The notes under the pieces: generated by a model
Database searches by the model: none
What the model was told of the DNA's origin: nothing
Seen by the model: only the letters and a program-made list of their open reading frames with translations
Assembly: GCF_000003815.2 (NCBI RefSeq)
Contig: NC_049982.1
Span: 31,390,573-31,454,572 of the forward strand
Direction of reading: 5' to 3'
Origin: Branchiostoma floridae
Taxonomy: Eukaryota > Chordata > Leptocardii > Amphioxiformes > Branchiostomatidae
DNA length: 64,000 bases
Shown: positions 12,701 through 21,110 of the stretch, in pieces
Position numbering within the stretch: the stretch's first letter is position 1
Layout of the letters: each line of letters starts with the position of its first letter
Program-made: the position numbers and the translations under genes

Positions 12701-15700
12701 TCATTTTATGACGTCATTTTTACGTCATTGATGTTACTATTGGCAACTTGAGTCGTAATAAACATTATTATTCTATCTGTACTTGCTGTTACATTTTTGT
12801 AGCATGCCTTGAAGTTTCCTGGAAATACCCCTTTTCAAGGTTCCAGCCAATACGGTCAAATGGATGACATCATAGTTACGTCATATTACGTCATCTTTGC
12901 TTGAAATTTCTTCAAATCGTCAGGTATTATGTCTACATCATTCTTTGAAAAGTTGGTGGCTATATGATAATTCGTGTTACAGGAGTCAGAAGGGGCGGGA
13001 CTCAAAAGCCCCCCCAGGGATGACAAATAAAGCGCGGTCTGAATAGGGTTAAGTAGGACTTAAAAGGAACCCGGGACCCGGTAACAAATAGACGCTGTGG
13101 CCTACCAGTGGGAATGGTCGAAGGTTACCCCCGGTATCAGACAGTCGACAGGGACAAATTTTCCCGACCGGGGCCACAACCCTGACGTGCACAGGTACAA
13201 TTGGGACCTTATAATTAACCTTAGAAAGACATGTACAAAATCCTGCGTTCATGTAACACGTGTGGAAAACTGTCTACTCATCAGATGAAGCTCAGGAGAA
13301 GTTAATTCGCAACCATCTAGTAGCCAGATCTTTCCGTATTCGCTACTCACATTGACCATATTGATCTGAAGAATAGTCGCCGTAGTTGCTGTAGAGATAG
13401 TATAAACTAGAATCACTCGACTGGGAATCGCTGTCGGAGGCTGAAACGAGAAAAATAAGAAAAATACTGAAAATACGATATTCCATACCAGCAATTGCTT
13501 TCAGTTTTTACTGATGCTTGTAACGCTATCCAATAGGCTTAGATTTAGATTTGATAATATTCACTTCGTGTGCTGTGCATAATTATTTAGCCCAGAAAAA
13601 GGAAACTACATAGTATCAACATGATATTATATAGCTGTACATATAAAACCTCATCGTTTTTTTTTCAATAATCATGGCCACGGACAAGATATTGTTATGA
13701 CTGTAGTAGACTCTGCACACTCAAGTTGTTACCAACAACGGTAAAGCGACGAATGAATAATTAATATCGCTCAGCGCACCATGTCCTGAATAATTAATGA
13801 AGCTCAGCACACCATTGCTGCCATGTAGGGATGGGTACCGGTACGGCGTACCGGTACAAAACCGTTTTTTCTCGTTGGACCGGTCCAGAAAAAAAACGGA
13901 CCTGAAAAAAATCAGCGGACCGGATGTTGGACCTATTAGAAAAGAAACAGATTATATGATCAGGAATTCACACGTTTTGGTGCTTACCGGTCAAAGAAAA
14001 TAACAAGAGCTAAGCAGAGTAGAGCTTATAGTCATTTTGTAAGTTGTACAGTCAATCATACAGAGGCAGTTAGTCTTGCATGATTTTAGAAAGCCATATG
14101 GAGTCAAATACAGTACTCCACAAAACATACTTCTTTGCAGCGAGATGGACCATTGCTTTGAGTATCGTCCATTCACAAGTTCTGGACCTAGACTTGGACC
14201 TGGAGATACCTGAATTTTCTGTACCGGTACCCACCCCTACTGCCATATGGAGTCATATACTCCACAAACATACTTCTTTTGTAGCGAGATGGACCATTGT
14301 GTTGAGTATCGTCCATTCACATGTTTTCATAAACTGAATCAGATCCAGGTTCAGGTCCGGACCTGGGTGACTATTCTCTTTTTACAACCAGGGGTTGAGT
14401 TGCGAAGTTTAAAACAGGATTCTCGGCCGGCCACCCTGCCGTTTCAAGCTTCTTTGAGAAAAAGTTGCTACAATCGACTGAGACACAGTTCTACCAATCG
14501 CAACATGCCTGTCTCTAAACATGTTTAAGTTTGGCCATTTGAACGTATTTGAATCAGGACATCTTTAGCCTGATTAAACTTATAAATACAATATAATAAT
14601 GCTATGGAAAAGAAAGAAAAAACGTGCTATGTCAAGTGTACCATCTTTTGTGTAATGATATTACATTTAGATTAGTATACTGGTGTATATATTTTTCAGT
14701 TGTTTTTGTAGCTATTTTTATAGATATCTTGTAGCTCTACATGCTATACATTGTACCTAATGTAATAGTTCTGCAATAAACTTGACTGGACTTGACTTGA
14801 CCCACCAATATCCAGATGACCCCCATGGAGTGAGGGAGGGGCAGTTACGCCTACTTTCCAAGTAGAGTTTAGATTCCGGCTGTTTTTTGACGTTTTTTAT
14901 GCGTTTTTATCGGGCGTTTTATTTTGTACTGTTTTCATGCTGGCCGATAAAAACGCCCCCAAAAACTTAAAAAAATCAGTCAGAGCCTAACCTCTGCTTG
15001 AAGAGTAGTTACAGCCCTGGACAGTGGAGTTTGCGTTGCTCAGACCAGAACCTCTCTTCCTCTTTATACATCGTGATCCGTTTGTTTAAGCCCCCTTCAC
15101 AAGAGAGCAAGAATGAACCGGAATGCCGTCAGAATGAAAATTTTTTTCTATTCCTAGCAATTCCTGCAATTCGTAATGTGTTCCAGAAATTCTAACATCA
15201 TTCCAAATATTTGTGCCCGTTCTTTTGGCTAGCCCGAAAGTTTTTGACATGTTAAAAACTGTCGAGGTGCATTCGAAGTGGAGAAATATCGTACGGCATT
15301 CAAAGTGGATTCTAAGTGGATTCTAACTGTTCTAACTGCAGTATGACCGCATTACATGGTATTCCAGCATTATTCAAGAAATTCTTATCTCATTTGATGG
15401 CGAACCGAAACGACAAGCAACTTCGAATACTGCCAGAATGTGACCAAAATAATAATAATAATAATAATACCCTACGAATTCACAGAAATAGAAAATTATT
15501 TTCATTCTGATGGCATTTTGGCTCATTCCTTCTCGTTTGAAGGTCCATTTGGCATTCCCACTCGGAATGTCCCCGAATGTGGCACGAATTCTGCAAATAC
15601 TTCATTCCGGCTGGTTCTGCTTGATTCCTGCTAAATCGGTTTTAGTGTGAAGGCCCTATAAGGGACTTACACAGTTCAGTCCCTACCTGTGGCACACATC

Positions 15701-15741
15701 AGCAAGTAGATGATTCCAGCCGTGAAAAGTTGTGCCGCCAT
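518..15741 (-). CDS. Gene A: secreted CUB/CCP/SRCR multidomain protein (10 exons seen, 3' end outside window)
   Basis: Overall model. Coding exons on the minus strand are 15741-15687, 13440-13351, 12050-11831, 11306-11194, 10523-10335, 9349-9161, 7785-7557, 6904-6792, 2439-2254 and 700-518. The order is signal peptide, Asp/Ser/Tyr linker, CUB1, CCP1, CCP2, CUB2, CCP3, SRCR (first half). Every domain begins and ends in phase 1 and each CUB is split by a phase-2 intron; joined in silico all junctions stay in frame. This mix of domains is typical of secreted or cell-surface recognition proteins in amphioxus and sea urchin. Ligand and function are unknown. No membrane anchor is visible, but the 3' end lies beyond position 1. 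Exon calls rest on domain homology and splice consensus, not transcripts. Confidence 0.8.
712..1000 (+). mobile_element. LINE 3'-end fragment next to the SRCR exon
   Basis: The plus strand encodes [20 protein letters not shown], the HxxxxC zinc-knuckle-like end found at the C terminus of many APE-type LINEs. It then ends with a GCAATAAACATTATC-type tail near 1000. It is a 5'-truncated copy whose left edge lies about 10 bases from the acceptor AG of the gene A SRCR exon (on the other strand). The exact left boundary is not defined. Confidence 0.6.
1782..2222. mobile_element. Foldback element built of short alternating repeats
   Basis: The ends are inverted: GGTGCCTAAGCATTTGCACG at 1782 and the reverse complement GGTGCCTAGACATTTCCACG at 2222. 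Each arm is a tandem array of about 38-base units alternating CGAATCACTATG-GAAA and GCACGAACCTTATG. The second arm is the inverse of the first, around a GC-rich centre near 2000-2020. Units are themselves near-palindromic (TGATTCGTGCGAATCA). Located in the intron 32 bases from the CCP3 donor. No coding capacity. Confidence 0.85.
2254..2439 (-). CDS. Gene A exon 9: CCP3 (sushi domain)
   Basis: 186 bases, phase 1-1, with acceptor GCTTCAG and donor GTAACC. The four cysteines are in [25 protein letters not shown] and PICK. It is one codon shorter than CCP1 and CCP2 (NNSNFTSGQ against [10 protein letters not shown]). The intron between CUB2 and this exon is about 4.35 kb, much longer than the equivalent CUB1-CCP1 intron (about 0.67 kb). 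Most of the excess is a LINE inserted at about 3034-5818. Confidence 0.93.
3034..5818 (+). mobile_element. 5'-truncated non-LTR retrotransposon (LINE) with endonuclease remnant and reverse transcriptase
   Basis: Inserted in the gene A intron between CUB2 and CCP3, opposite to the gene. Open from 3034 to a stop near 5353. The N-terminal part is an APE-type endonuclease remnant ([18 protein letters not shown]), lacking the start and the final SDH motif. The reverse transcriptase follows: [40 protein letters not shown] and the catalytic YVDD. The C-terminal region continues in another frame at 5330-5602 ([19 protein letters not shown]), so a frameshift lies near the 7-A run at 5312-5318. The 3' end is a short ATTC repeat. 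APE-type, CR1/L2-like; probably dead. Confidence 0.85.
5819..6791. other. Intron sequence without recognised features
   Basis: AT-rich part of the CUB2-CCP3 intron, left of the CUB2 second-half exon. Contains TTATGCAAAT-type strings common to dispersed repeats elsewhere in the window. The open frames here have no domain similarity. Confidence 0.5.
6792..6904 (-). CDS. Gene A exon 8: CUB2, second half
   Basis: 113 bases, phase 2 to 1, the same length and splice sites as its paralogue at 11306-11194. It encodes [17 protein letters not shown], then [13 protein letters not shown] and GFKFSYI. It completes CUB2 when joined to 7785-7557 (split codon AG+C, Ser). The fourth CUB cysteine is absent (LTG). 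Confidence 0.9.
7200..7520. mobile_element. MITE with ~105-base terminal inverted repeats in the CUB2 intron
   Basis: The left arm (about 7205-7312) and the inverse right arm (about 7411-7518) share GTACGTACCTCCAAATTTTCGA, CACGGAGAATGG and TTCTTCYAACAGTGAC. The centre holds CTCGCGAG-type sequence and a C-rich stretch. A degraded relative lies in the matching intron of CUB1 at about 11410-11680, so the insertion may predate the CUB duplication. Confidence 0.75.
7557..7785 (-). CDS. Gene A exon 7: CUB2, first half
   Basis: A paralogue of the exon at 12050-11831, with the same phase 1 to 2 structure and a GTAAAG donor. It is open throughout and shows [25 protein letters not shown] and FLTIYDG. 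The acceptor used here (AG at 7787-7786) adds a short PGTTEC lead. The linker and middle are more diverged than the second half: DDDEN replaces GNTED and IEYRHDF replaces TEDDIDF. CUB Cys1 and Cys2 are kept and Cys3 is absent, as in CUB1. The loss of acidic residues in IEYRHDF may weaken a calcium site (inference). Confidence 0.87.
7838..8160. mobile_element. MITE with ~105-base terminal inverted repeats
   Basis: The left arm begins ATTATGTTACAATTTTAAG; the right arm ends with its inverse, CTTAAAATTGTAACATAAT. Arms also share GAAGCGCTTACCAACAAGCT, GATCAGAGGAC in inverse and a TCATTTCAACTTGAGAAGG block. In the gene A intron between CCP2 and CUB2. Non-coding. Confidence 0.8.
8864..9136. mobile_element. 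MITE abutting the CCP2 exon donor
   Basis: The arms TCTTGAAATAGTTGAAC... and ...GTTCAACTATTTCAAGA are inverse. They also share CTGCACAGCATCAG, CAATCCRCTGCTTTCGTGAC and GTGACGTCACGTTATGC. The central ~40 bases are single copy. The right end is 23 bases from the CCP2 donor at 9160-9159. The flanks carry GAGTTTCAATATTA on both sides (8820-8832 and 9135-9149), compatible with one sequence split by insertion. Confidence 0.8.
9161..9349 (-). CDS. Gene A exon 6: CCP2 (sushi domain)
   Basis: A 189-base phase 1-1 exon. Cysteines lie in [25 protein letters not shown] and PTCK, and the Trp is in TWSDAT. It differs from CCP1 at about nine of 62 residues, including W to R after the first cysteine. A miniature inverted-repeat element ends about 25 bases downstream of its donor (element to 9136, donor at 9160-9159), leaving the donor GTAATA intact. 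Confidence 0.93.
9350..10334. repeat. CCP2-CCP1 intron, made largely of duplicated intron segments
   Basis: 9360-9575 matches 10530-10750 (AAAGGAGCATT, CTTGAATCAAGTTTG, CATCAGATGAATCCTAAACG, CCCTGAGGACCCTTCCAATTG). 9596-9700 matches 1690-1780 and 8730-8790 (ATCTCCAAATCG, TGATCTGTCACAATATGGAG). 10263-10325 repeats the GGTGGTTATAG...CACCATATACAC block found at 1368-1420 and 8438-8480. These are remnants of the tandem duplication that made the CCP exons. 9720-10260 shows nothing recognisable. Confidence 0.7.
10335..10523 (-). CDS. Gene A exon 5: CCP1 (sushi domain)
   Basis: A single 189-base exon, phase 1-1, between acceptor TTCAG and donor GTAACA. The four cysteines of a complement control protein module are present in [25 protein letters not shown] and PTCE, with the conserved Trp of TWSDAAP before Cys4. 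The module starts with NAEGHC after the CUB. It is nearly the same as CCP2 and CCP3, so it arose by recent exon duplication. CCP domains usually mediate protein-protein contacts in complement regulators and lectins. Confidence 0.93.
10524..11193. repeat. CUB1-CCP1 intron with an exonless third copy of the CCP-flanking segment
   Basis: 10530-10752 is the same segment that flanks CCP2 (9360-9575). At 10753-10803 the sequence restarts with GTGCAAAAGAATCTCCTACC, the bases that normally lie directly beside the CCP exon acceptor, but with no exon next to it. 10800-11190 shows no gene. Confidence 0.6.
11194..11306 (-). CDS. Gene A exon 4: CUB1, second half
   Basis: A 113-base exon, phase 2 to phase 1, with acceptor CCCAG and donor GTAAGG. 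It encodes the CUB C-terminal strands: [17 protein letters not shown] followed by GFQFSYI, the normal end of a CUB. Joined to the preceding exon, the split codon AG+A gives Arg and the domain is complete. The usual fourth CUB cysteine (an FCG motif) is replaced by LSG, matching the missing Cys3 upstream. The exon is a close paralogue of 6904-6792, with 6 residue differences over 37. Confidence 0.9.
11831..12050 (-). CDS. Gene A exon 3: CUB1, first half
   Basis: Acceptor AG is at 12052-12051 and the donor is at 11830-11829; the exon runs phase 1 to phase 2. The translation starts [12 protein letters not shown] and contains the CUB hallmarks [13 protein letters not shown] and the FLSIYDG strand. 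The two cysteines seen are CUB Cys1 and Cys2. The position usually holding Cys3, before the YDG strand, reads [12 protein letters not shown] and has none. CUB domains are about 110-residue beta-sandwich binding modules of secreted proteins. The acidic residues in the [11 protein letters not shown] stretch resemble the calcium-site acidic residues of cbCUB domains (inference). The second half is at 11306-11194. Confidence 0.9.
12170..12965 (+). repeat. Interspersed repeat in the gene A linker-CUB1 intron
   Basis: Non-coding. Matches 46365-47130 in order and orientation: the CACCAAACTTTGTGAGT block, ATGCTAATGTGATGACG, AAGATGGCGG and ATGACGTCATTTTTACGTCA. About 0.8 kb long, strongly diverged. 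The family type is not recognised. Confidence 0.6.
13351..13440 (-). CDS. Gene A exon 2: Asp/Ser/Tyr-rich linker
   Basis: A 90-base exon bounded by a pyrimidine-rich acceptor (AG at 13442-13441) and a consensus GTGAGT donor. It is phase 1 at both ends, which fixes the frame. The frame encodes about 30 residues: first [11 protein letters not shown], then six tyrosines among Ser, Asn, Gly, Asp and Gln. It has no cysteine and no recognisable domain, so it is likely a flexible N-terminal extension of the mature protein. The acidic and tyrosine-rich composition resembles tyrosine-sulfation regions (inference). The only support is splice signals and phase fit with its neighbours. Confidence 0.6.
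13826..14239. mobile_element. hAT-like non-autonomous element
   Basis: Terminal inverted repeats TAGGGATGGGTACCGGTAC at the left and GTACCGGTACCCACCCCTA at the right. Flanking 8-base direct repeats CTGCCATG (13818-13825) and CTGCCATA (14240-14247) differ at one base; 8-base duplications are the hAT hallmark. However, an internal 95-base segment (14086-14180) is repeated to the right of the element (14242-14336), so the true edge or history may be more complex. No transposase seen. Confidence 0.6.
14730..14800 (+). repeat. Retroelement 3' tail-like sequence
   Basis: Ends GCAATAAACTTGACTGGACTTGACTTGACCC: a polyadenylation-like signal followed by a short tandem repeat, like non-LTR element 3' ends. 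No coding part is attached. Confidence 0.4.
15086..15662. mobile_element. MITE with CCCTTCACA ends in gene A intron 1
   Basis: Left end AGCCCCCTTCACA and right end TGTGAAGGCCCTATA are inverted. Inner arms GAATGAACCGGAATG and CATTCCGGCTGGTTC are also inverse. The interior is AT-rich with an (AAT)n run near 15450. It begins about 25 bases from the exon 1 donor. Non-coding. Confidence 0.65.
15687..15741 (-). CDS. Gene A exon 1: start codon and signal peptide
   Basis: The ATG is at 15741-15739 with A at -3 and G at +4, a strong Kozak context. The peptide [18 protein letters not shown] has a short polar start and a hydrophobic core, as expected of a secretory signal. The exon ends in phase 1 at a GT donor (15686-15685, GTAGGG). 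The following exon also starts in phase 1. The start codon overlaps a GTAAG splice-donor-like string just upstream, so a 5' untranslated exon boundary here cannot be excluded. No TATA box was recognised upstream. Confidence 0.72.
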
Positions 15742-16173
15742 CTTACCACACCCGCGCCCGGCTGGGCGGACGGTTTGTCCGTTCCCTCTGACGCTGCTGT
15801 GTTGTTGTAACCTTATATTCTGGATATTCTACTGTACGTGCTTATCCTCCTCTCAAGTTCTGTCAATCAAATATAAACTCGCCCCGTGAAAGGCTTGGTG
15901 ATACAGACTACGATGAGCACAGGGAACGACCCATTTTTCTTTTCTTAGCAAGGTCGACTCGTACATATGGCATGTACGTTCAGCATGTGACGAGATACCA
16001 GAACAACGCATGCGCGGATCATAAAATTTGAGAACACGGGCTGCTGACGTTCACCTCTATTGTGATCGCTACTTTTCTTGGAAAAGCAATCTATATAAAT
16101 ACAATCGAAAAATGAATAATTTATGCGGCTTAGTGCTGCCCACTGGCTCGTAATGTCGTCAACATGTGTATCT

Positions 16174-17478
16174 AGTTACCGCCATGAAATGTCATGGAGG
16201 TTATATTTTCTGTTATGTTTGTCTGTTTGTGTACACGATAACTCAAGAACGGCTGAATGGATTGGTTTCATACTTATTGTGTTGGTGAGGTGTGACGATA
16301 TCTGGAAGTGATGGGATTTTGAACTTCATATCTGTCGATATAATTGATGTAATAATATAAGAAATCACCCCTATACCTGCGATATATTGGAACAGGCATC
16401 GTGGTTTCCCTCTTTGTTAATCACCTTATCTCAAAGCAGGTGGTGAGGTGATTTGTTTCGTCAGTTATAGCCATGAACATATGTTGCTGTTTTTTTGGAT
16501 CAGTTGACAACAACTGTTTGGGGGAAACGATAGCCTCGACTCAAGAACGGCTGGGTGAATTGGTTTCATACTTGATGTGTTGGTGGGGTGTGATGATAGT
16601 TGGAAGTGATTAGATTTTGGGCCCCGTATCTGTTATAATCGATGTAATAATATCAGAAATCATCCCTACATTTGCGATATACAGTTGACATCGTAGAGCA
16701 TCTGTTTGGGGGAACCAGGACAGTTTTCAAAGTGATAATAAATTGTATTTATGTACTTGTGCGTTTAGGGACATGCTGTATTATATTTCTTTTGTGCTGT
16801 TATGTGGTCCACCTTGCGTCACGCTGAAGTTTTGTTAGTATGTACTCGGTTTTATTACATATCTATTATGTGGATGTGGTTGGACTTACCTTATCTTAAC
16901 AGTTGACGTAATATAGCAACAGGTTAGGGTATCTGTAACAGTTGACTCCTCAGAGCAACTGTTTGCCGATCCTGGACAACTTGAATATGATAATTAACTT
17001 TGTATTTATCCACTTGTGCCTTTGGGGACCTGGTGTGTTATACTTCGTTTGTGCTGTTAGATGTTTAGTGCTCCACGTGGTGTTACGCTGATGTCGTGTT
17101 GGTATGTACTTGGATTATTATATATCGGGCATAAACTTGTCCCCGAAACCTATATGTAGGTATTGGTTGATGGACATTTTGTGTCTTATTGCTTGTGTTG
17201 AAGATGTGTTTGTATCCTGATGTGTCGCAGTTATTTGTTATGAATTCTGAAACATACTCTCTACCTTGCAAGTTGCCAGTACTATCATAACGTGATAATA
17301 TAAACATCATAAAGATTCACCACACCTGTTGCATGTTACCATAGTGTCCATGTGATAACTATCCACACAAATAGTATAAACAGCACGAATATCATTACAT
17401 ACAAGTCGTCACCAACAAATATAAAATCGACAAAAACACTCAATATTTCATGGAGGTATAAGGTCGCCGAACTCTAGT
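16174..17478 (+). repeat. Interspersed repeat with inverted ends (copy 1)
   Basis: Starts TACCGCCATGAAATGTCATGGAGG and ends TTTCATGGAGGTATAAGGTCGCCGAACTCTAG. The CATGAAATGTCATG string near the start is palindromic. Internal ACTCAAGAACGGCTG-x-x-TGGATTGGTTTCATAC appears twice (16239, 16541). Copy 2 is at 52509-53647. Non-coding; family not recognised. Confidence 0.65.
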
Positions 17479-17789
17479 GTTTTTCTGAAATCAGGCAAAA
17501 ATATTGAGCGCGAGAGTGTCATCCATAATTATAAAATTTAATTGCTGTGGCCTAATCAGCACACACAACATGCAAACAAAAATCTCCTGGGAGGTTTTGC
17601 TTCCTCATAATCACTAACCTAACCATTAAGCTGCTAGGTATTCTGAAGGGTACAATCAACACCACAAATTGGTAACACACTGCTAACATCGATCATCTTG
17701 TTTAAAATCACCAATAAGTAACGAGTACCTTTACTTTAGACATACAATAATTATCACTTTCCAACATTTACGAAAGTGATCAGTTAGGC

Positions 17790-18985
17790 TTCAAAGTGGT
17801 CTCAGTATGTGTCGACAGTTTGCACACTAGTCTATGTTTCAAGGGGGCGCATTTCAATTCAGATCATCATTGGCTTCATTTCATTCCTACAAGTACGCAG
17901 TCTCTCAATCCTAATCTCTGCGTTGATGGAGCTACCTCTGATTTTCATCGAATGCAATATGGAGTACCCAAGGGTCAATATTGGGTCCGCTCTTGTTCTT
18001 AATCTATGTTAATGACATGCCAAATTGCGCCCAATTCTGTAATATATCAATGTATTCAGACGACACCGTCATCTACTATTGTAGCAAGGGTGTCAGTAGC
18101 ATTCAAGAAAACCTTCAGAATGATCTCAATACTCTTTCACAGTGGTATATGGCAAATTCATTATCAGTGAACAGTGGAAATTGCAAGTATATGCTCATTG
18201 GTACGGACAAAAAGGCTAAACAGTTGCAAAATCCCCAACCTGTCTATCAATGGGGCAGCTGTAACTGAATGTAAAATGTACAAATACCTTGGAGTGCTAA
18301 TAGACCGTAATCTAAACTTGAAGTGTAAAGTTAATGCCATTTTGTGCAAACTTAGGCGGTCACTCAACATTTTAAAGCACGTCCGCACTTTTGTTTCAAC
18401 TCCTACTCTGTTGAATTTGTACAAAACCATATGTCTACCACATATTATGTACGCTTGTACTGTCTGGGACTCTGCGCCCGATCGGGAGCTGGAGAAACTT
18501 CAACGGAAGCAGAACCGAGCCGGCAAGCTGATTTTACGTGCCCCATATCTAACTCCATCGGCGGAAGTTCACTCACTTCTGGGAAAGAAGGATGTGAAGT
18601 CTCTACACAAGCACCACAAATCCCTACTGGTATACAAGGCCTTGAACAATAAGTTACCACCCTACATACGTCGTATGTTCACCTACTGCAGGGACAGATC
18701 AGCCAGGACCACCAGACTTAGTGCTTCCGATCTTTTATTCGTACCTAAGCTAACGAGCTAATGATTATTATTTTTTTTCATTATTATTATTCATCCATTT
18801 ATTTCTGTATGTATTAAGCATTCCTTTATTCTATGTATGAACAATCGGAATTTTGTGTTAATATGATTATTTGACCCCTCACCTCCTCCATGTAAGCTCG
18901 AACTCTATGGAAAGGGGCCATGAAGGCTGATGGAGTATTTACCGAGTTGAAATAAAGGCACAAACAAACAAATAAAACACACATA
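17790..18985 (+). mobile_element. Degenerate LINE fragment (reverse transcriptase and C terminus)
   Basis: Three plus-strand frames read as one broken reading frame. First comes a VPKG block (near 17965), then GPLLFLIYVNDMPN with YSDDTVIYY (17981-18240), then YKYLGVLIDRNLN, SLNILKHVRTF, PHIMYACTVWD and YKALNNKLPPYI (18260-18760). These are RT motifs 4 to 7 and thumb of an APE-type LINE. At least two frameshifts are present. The 3' end near 18950-18985 has AATAAAGGCACAAACAAACAAA. It lies in the gene A upstream region. Confidence 0.75.
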
Positions 18986-21110
18986 CACAATTTGAGTCGA
19001 TTTGGCCTATGCCTGGCTTTCTCGTGCAGTTTTTCGTAACATTCAATGTTAAGGCAAAGTTTATTGAAGCATTTTATTGCACACAATGTACATTTTTATT
19101 TCAAGCAGAAGACACATGTATATTTTTATTACCAATAGAAACATTCCTCATGAGGTTGGCGGTATATTATCACTGTTGGCAGGATATTATCACTGTCATT
19201 TGATTTCATGCTCCAGAATGTTCCAAAAAATGTTTATAACCAACGATAAAAAATTGAACAATTATCAATTGGATGAAGTATTTTATGCTTATCATCATTA
19301 TGTCTATGCCATTTGTATAGTGTGAGCTTTGTGTCTTTCTGGTTAGTAACAAATAAAAATATAGCAACCAATCCTATGCATTTGTACATAATTGCCTTTG
19401 GTTGATAGCTGCACGTCACCAATGATAAATGCTTTCAGTGTAAATTACAGTGTTTGGATTTGGGTGATGTTAAGCACTATAAACATGTGTGTTAACCTGT
19501 GTCTATCCGCACTACATTTTTCTTCGCAACTGATCCTTTTAGACAATGAAGAACACCCCGTGACAGACGCGAGCGCTCCGTGGAACATGGAATGGAGACT
19601 CTGACCCCAGTGACCACGATATGAGACAACATGTCATCGAATGATAATGTTTAATTTCCACACTAAATTTGGCCAATTTTTAGGTTAATTTGTTGCATCG
19701 TGTGGACTTTTGTATAGACAATACTTGAGAGAGGCGATGGTCTGTTACATGTACCCCGCGGCCGTGGGTGCTGTCTGTGTCAACCGAAAGATTTGATCGG
19801 GGATTATCATCCCAAGTTATCATGCTGTTAGGAAGAAATAAAAAGGGTTTCTTTGCCTGAAGTGCTAACGGATCTTTACAAAATTATACGGGATAACTTG
19901 GCCTTCTCTTGCAGAAGCTTAGTACTTTCGTCATCGCGTAGGTCCGTGCAGAGGACATGCTAAACTGCATACGAATACGGCTAAGGGAACATACAGATAC
20001 AGATGCGAACGCGCGTCACATGGACAAAAACAATGGTCTGTCGCCAGAGGTGACCCTCCGGTCAGACTAAAAACGGTTTTATGTACCCCCCCCCCCCCCT
20101 GGCTCAGCACTGTGCCCACTTGGCACTATCCATGGTACTGACGGTCGGTGTTTCTTGTCTTTTGCAGACTCCAACAACATTGTAGTGCTATAGTACTTTA
20201 TCAGTTTCTGATTAGGATCCATATCACATGTAAGCATATTGTCTACTCATGTCGATAATAGCTAGAGATCCAGACAGCCATATGGCGGTTACTTATTCAA
20301 CTGGATAGTACTGTAAAAAAAAGATACAAAAAACGTGTTTAAAGCTTAAAACAAGATTTCGTGTATAAAATAAAGCGAAAACATGATAATAACTACGCCC
20401 AGAATAAACTTGACAAGAACACACAAAAACAAGTCGAGCCGTTCGACCACGTGTTTATTAATTGTGCTGAAAGCTCAAATCATACAATACTCTTCCTTTT
20501 TGGCTAAAGTAAGGCCACACTGACTTAATCTTATGGATGAAATCCTCTGGAGACGCCAAAACTTATGCGGGGGAACGAAAAAAGAAAACATCCAGCAAAG
20601 AAAACGCTGCTAAAACACAGAACTACAAAGCTGGTATTACGAATCGAACCACAGAACACAGTGTATCAAAAGAAACAACAAGTCTTTTTGTAGGAGGCGC
20701 CTGTATGTTGTTATGTTCGTCTTAGCAGACTCAGCTGAAGTAATATATAATTATGTTTGATGTATTGACAAGTATGAGCAAAGAAACACACCATTAATGG
20801 TATATGTCTTCTACGACTGTGGATGATATATGACTGTGATGAGAATTCTCATAAGGGCAGTTTGACCAAGGGTTTGACAAAATTAGCACGTTTTGCGGTA
20901 GTACGTAGGTGGCCTTTTGTGGCAATATGCATCGGCAAGTTCCGGACATGCGTGGAGCCTCGGAGGAAGTTTTTGTTAGAACAGGCGAAAAGTTATGCCC
21001 AGGCTAATGTCATCCATAAAATCAAGTCACTGTGGCCTAAGACCAATTGCATTTGTTGGTTCTCGAATTTAAGAAAATTATGGAAAAATTGGGAAAGTAA
21101 TGGTATAATT
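18986..21110. other. Intergenic stretch without genes
   Basis: Between gene A's start and gene B's last exon. 19930-20080 (GCAGAGGACATGC, CGAATACGGC, GGTCTGTCGCCAGAGG) is an inverted relative of 57910-58020. A C run occurs near 20090. Open frames are short and show no domain. Confidence 0.5.
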
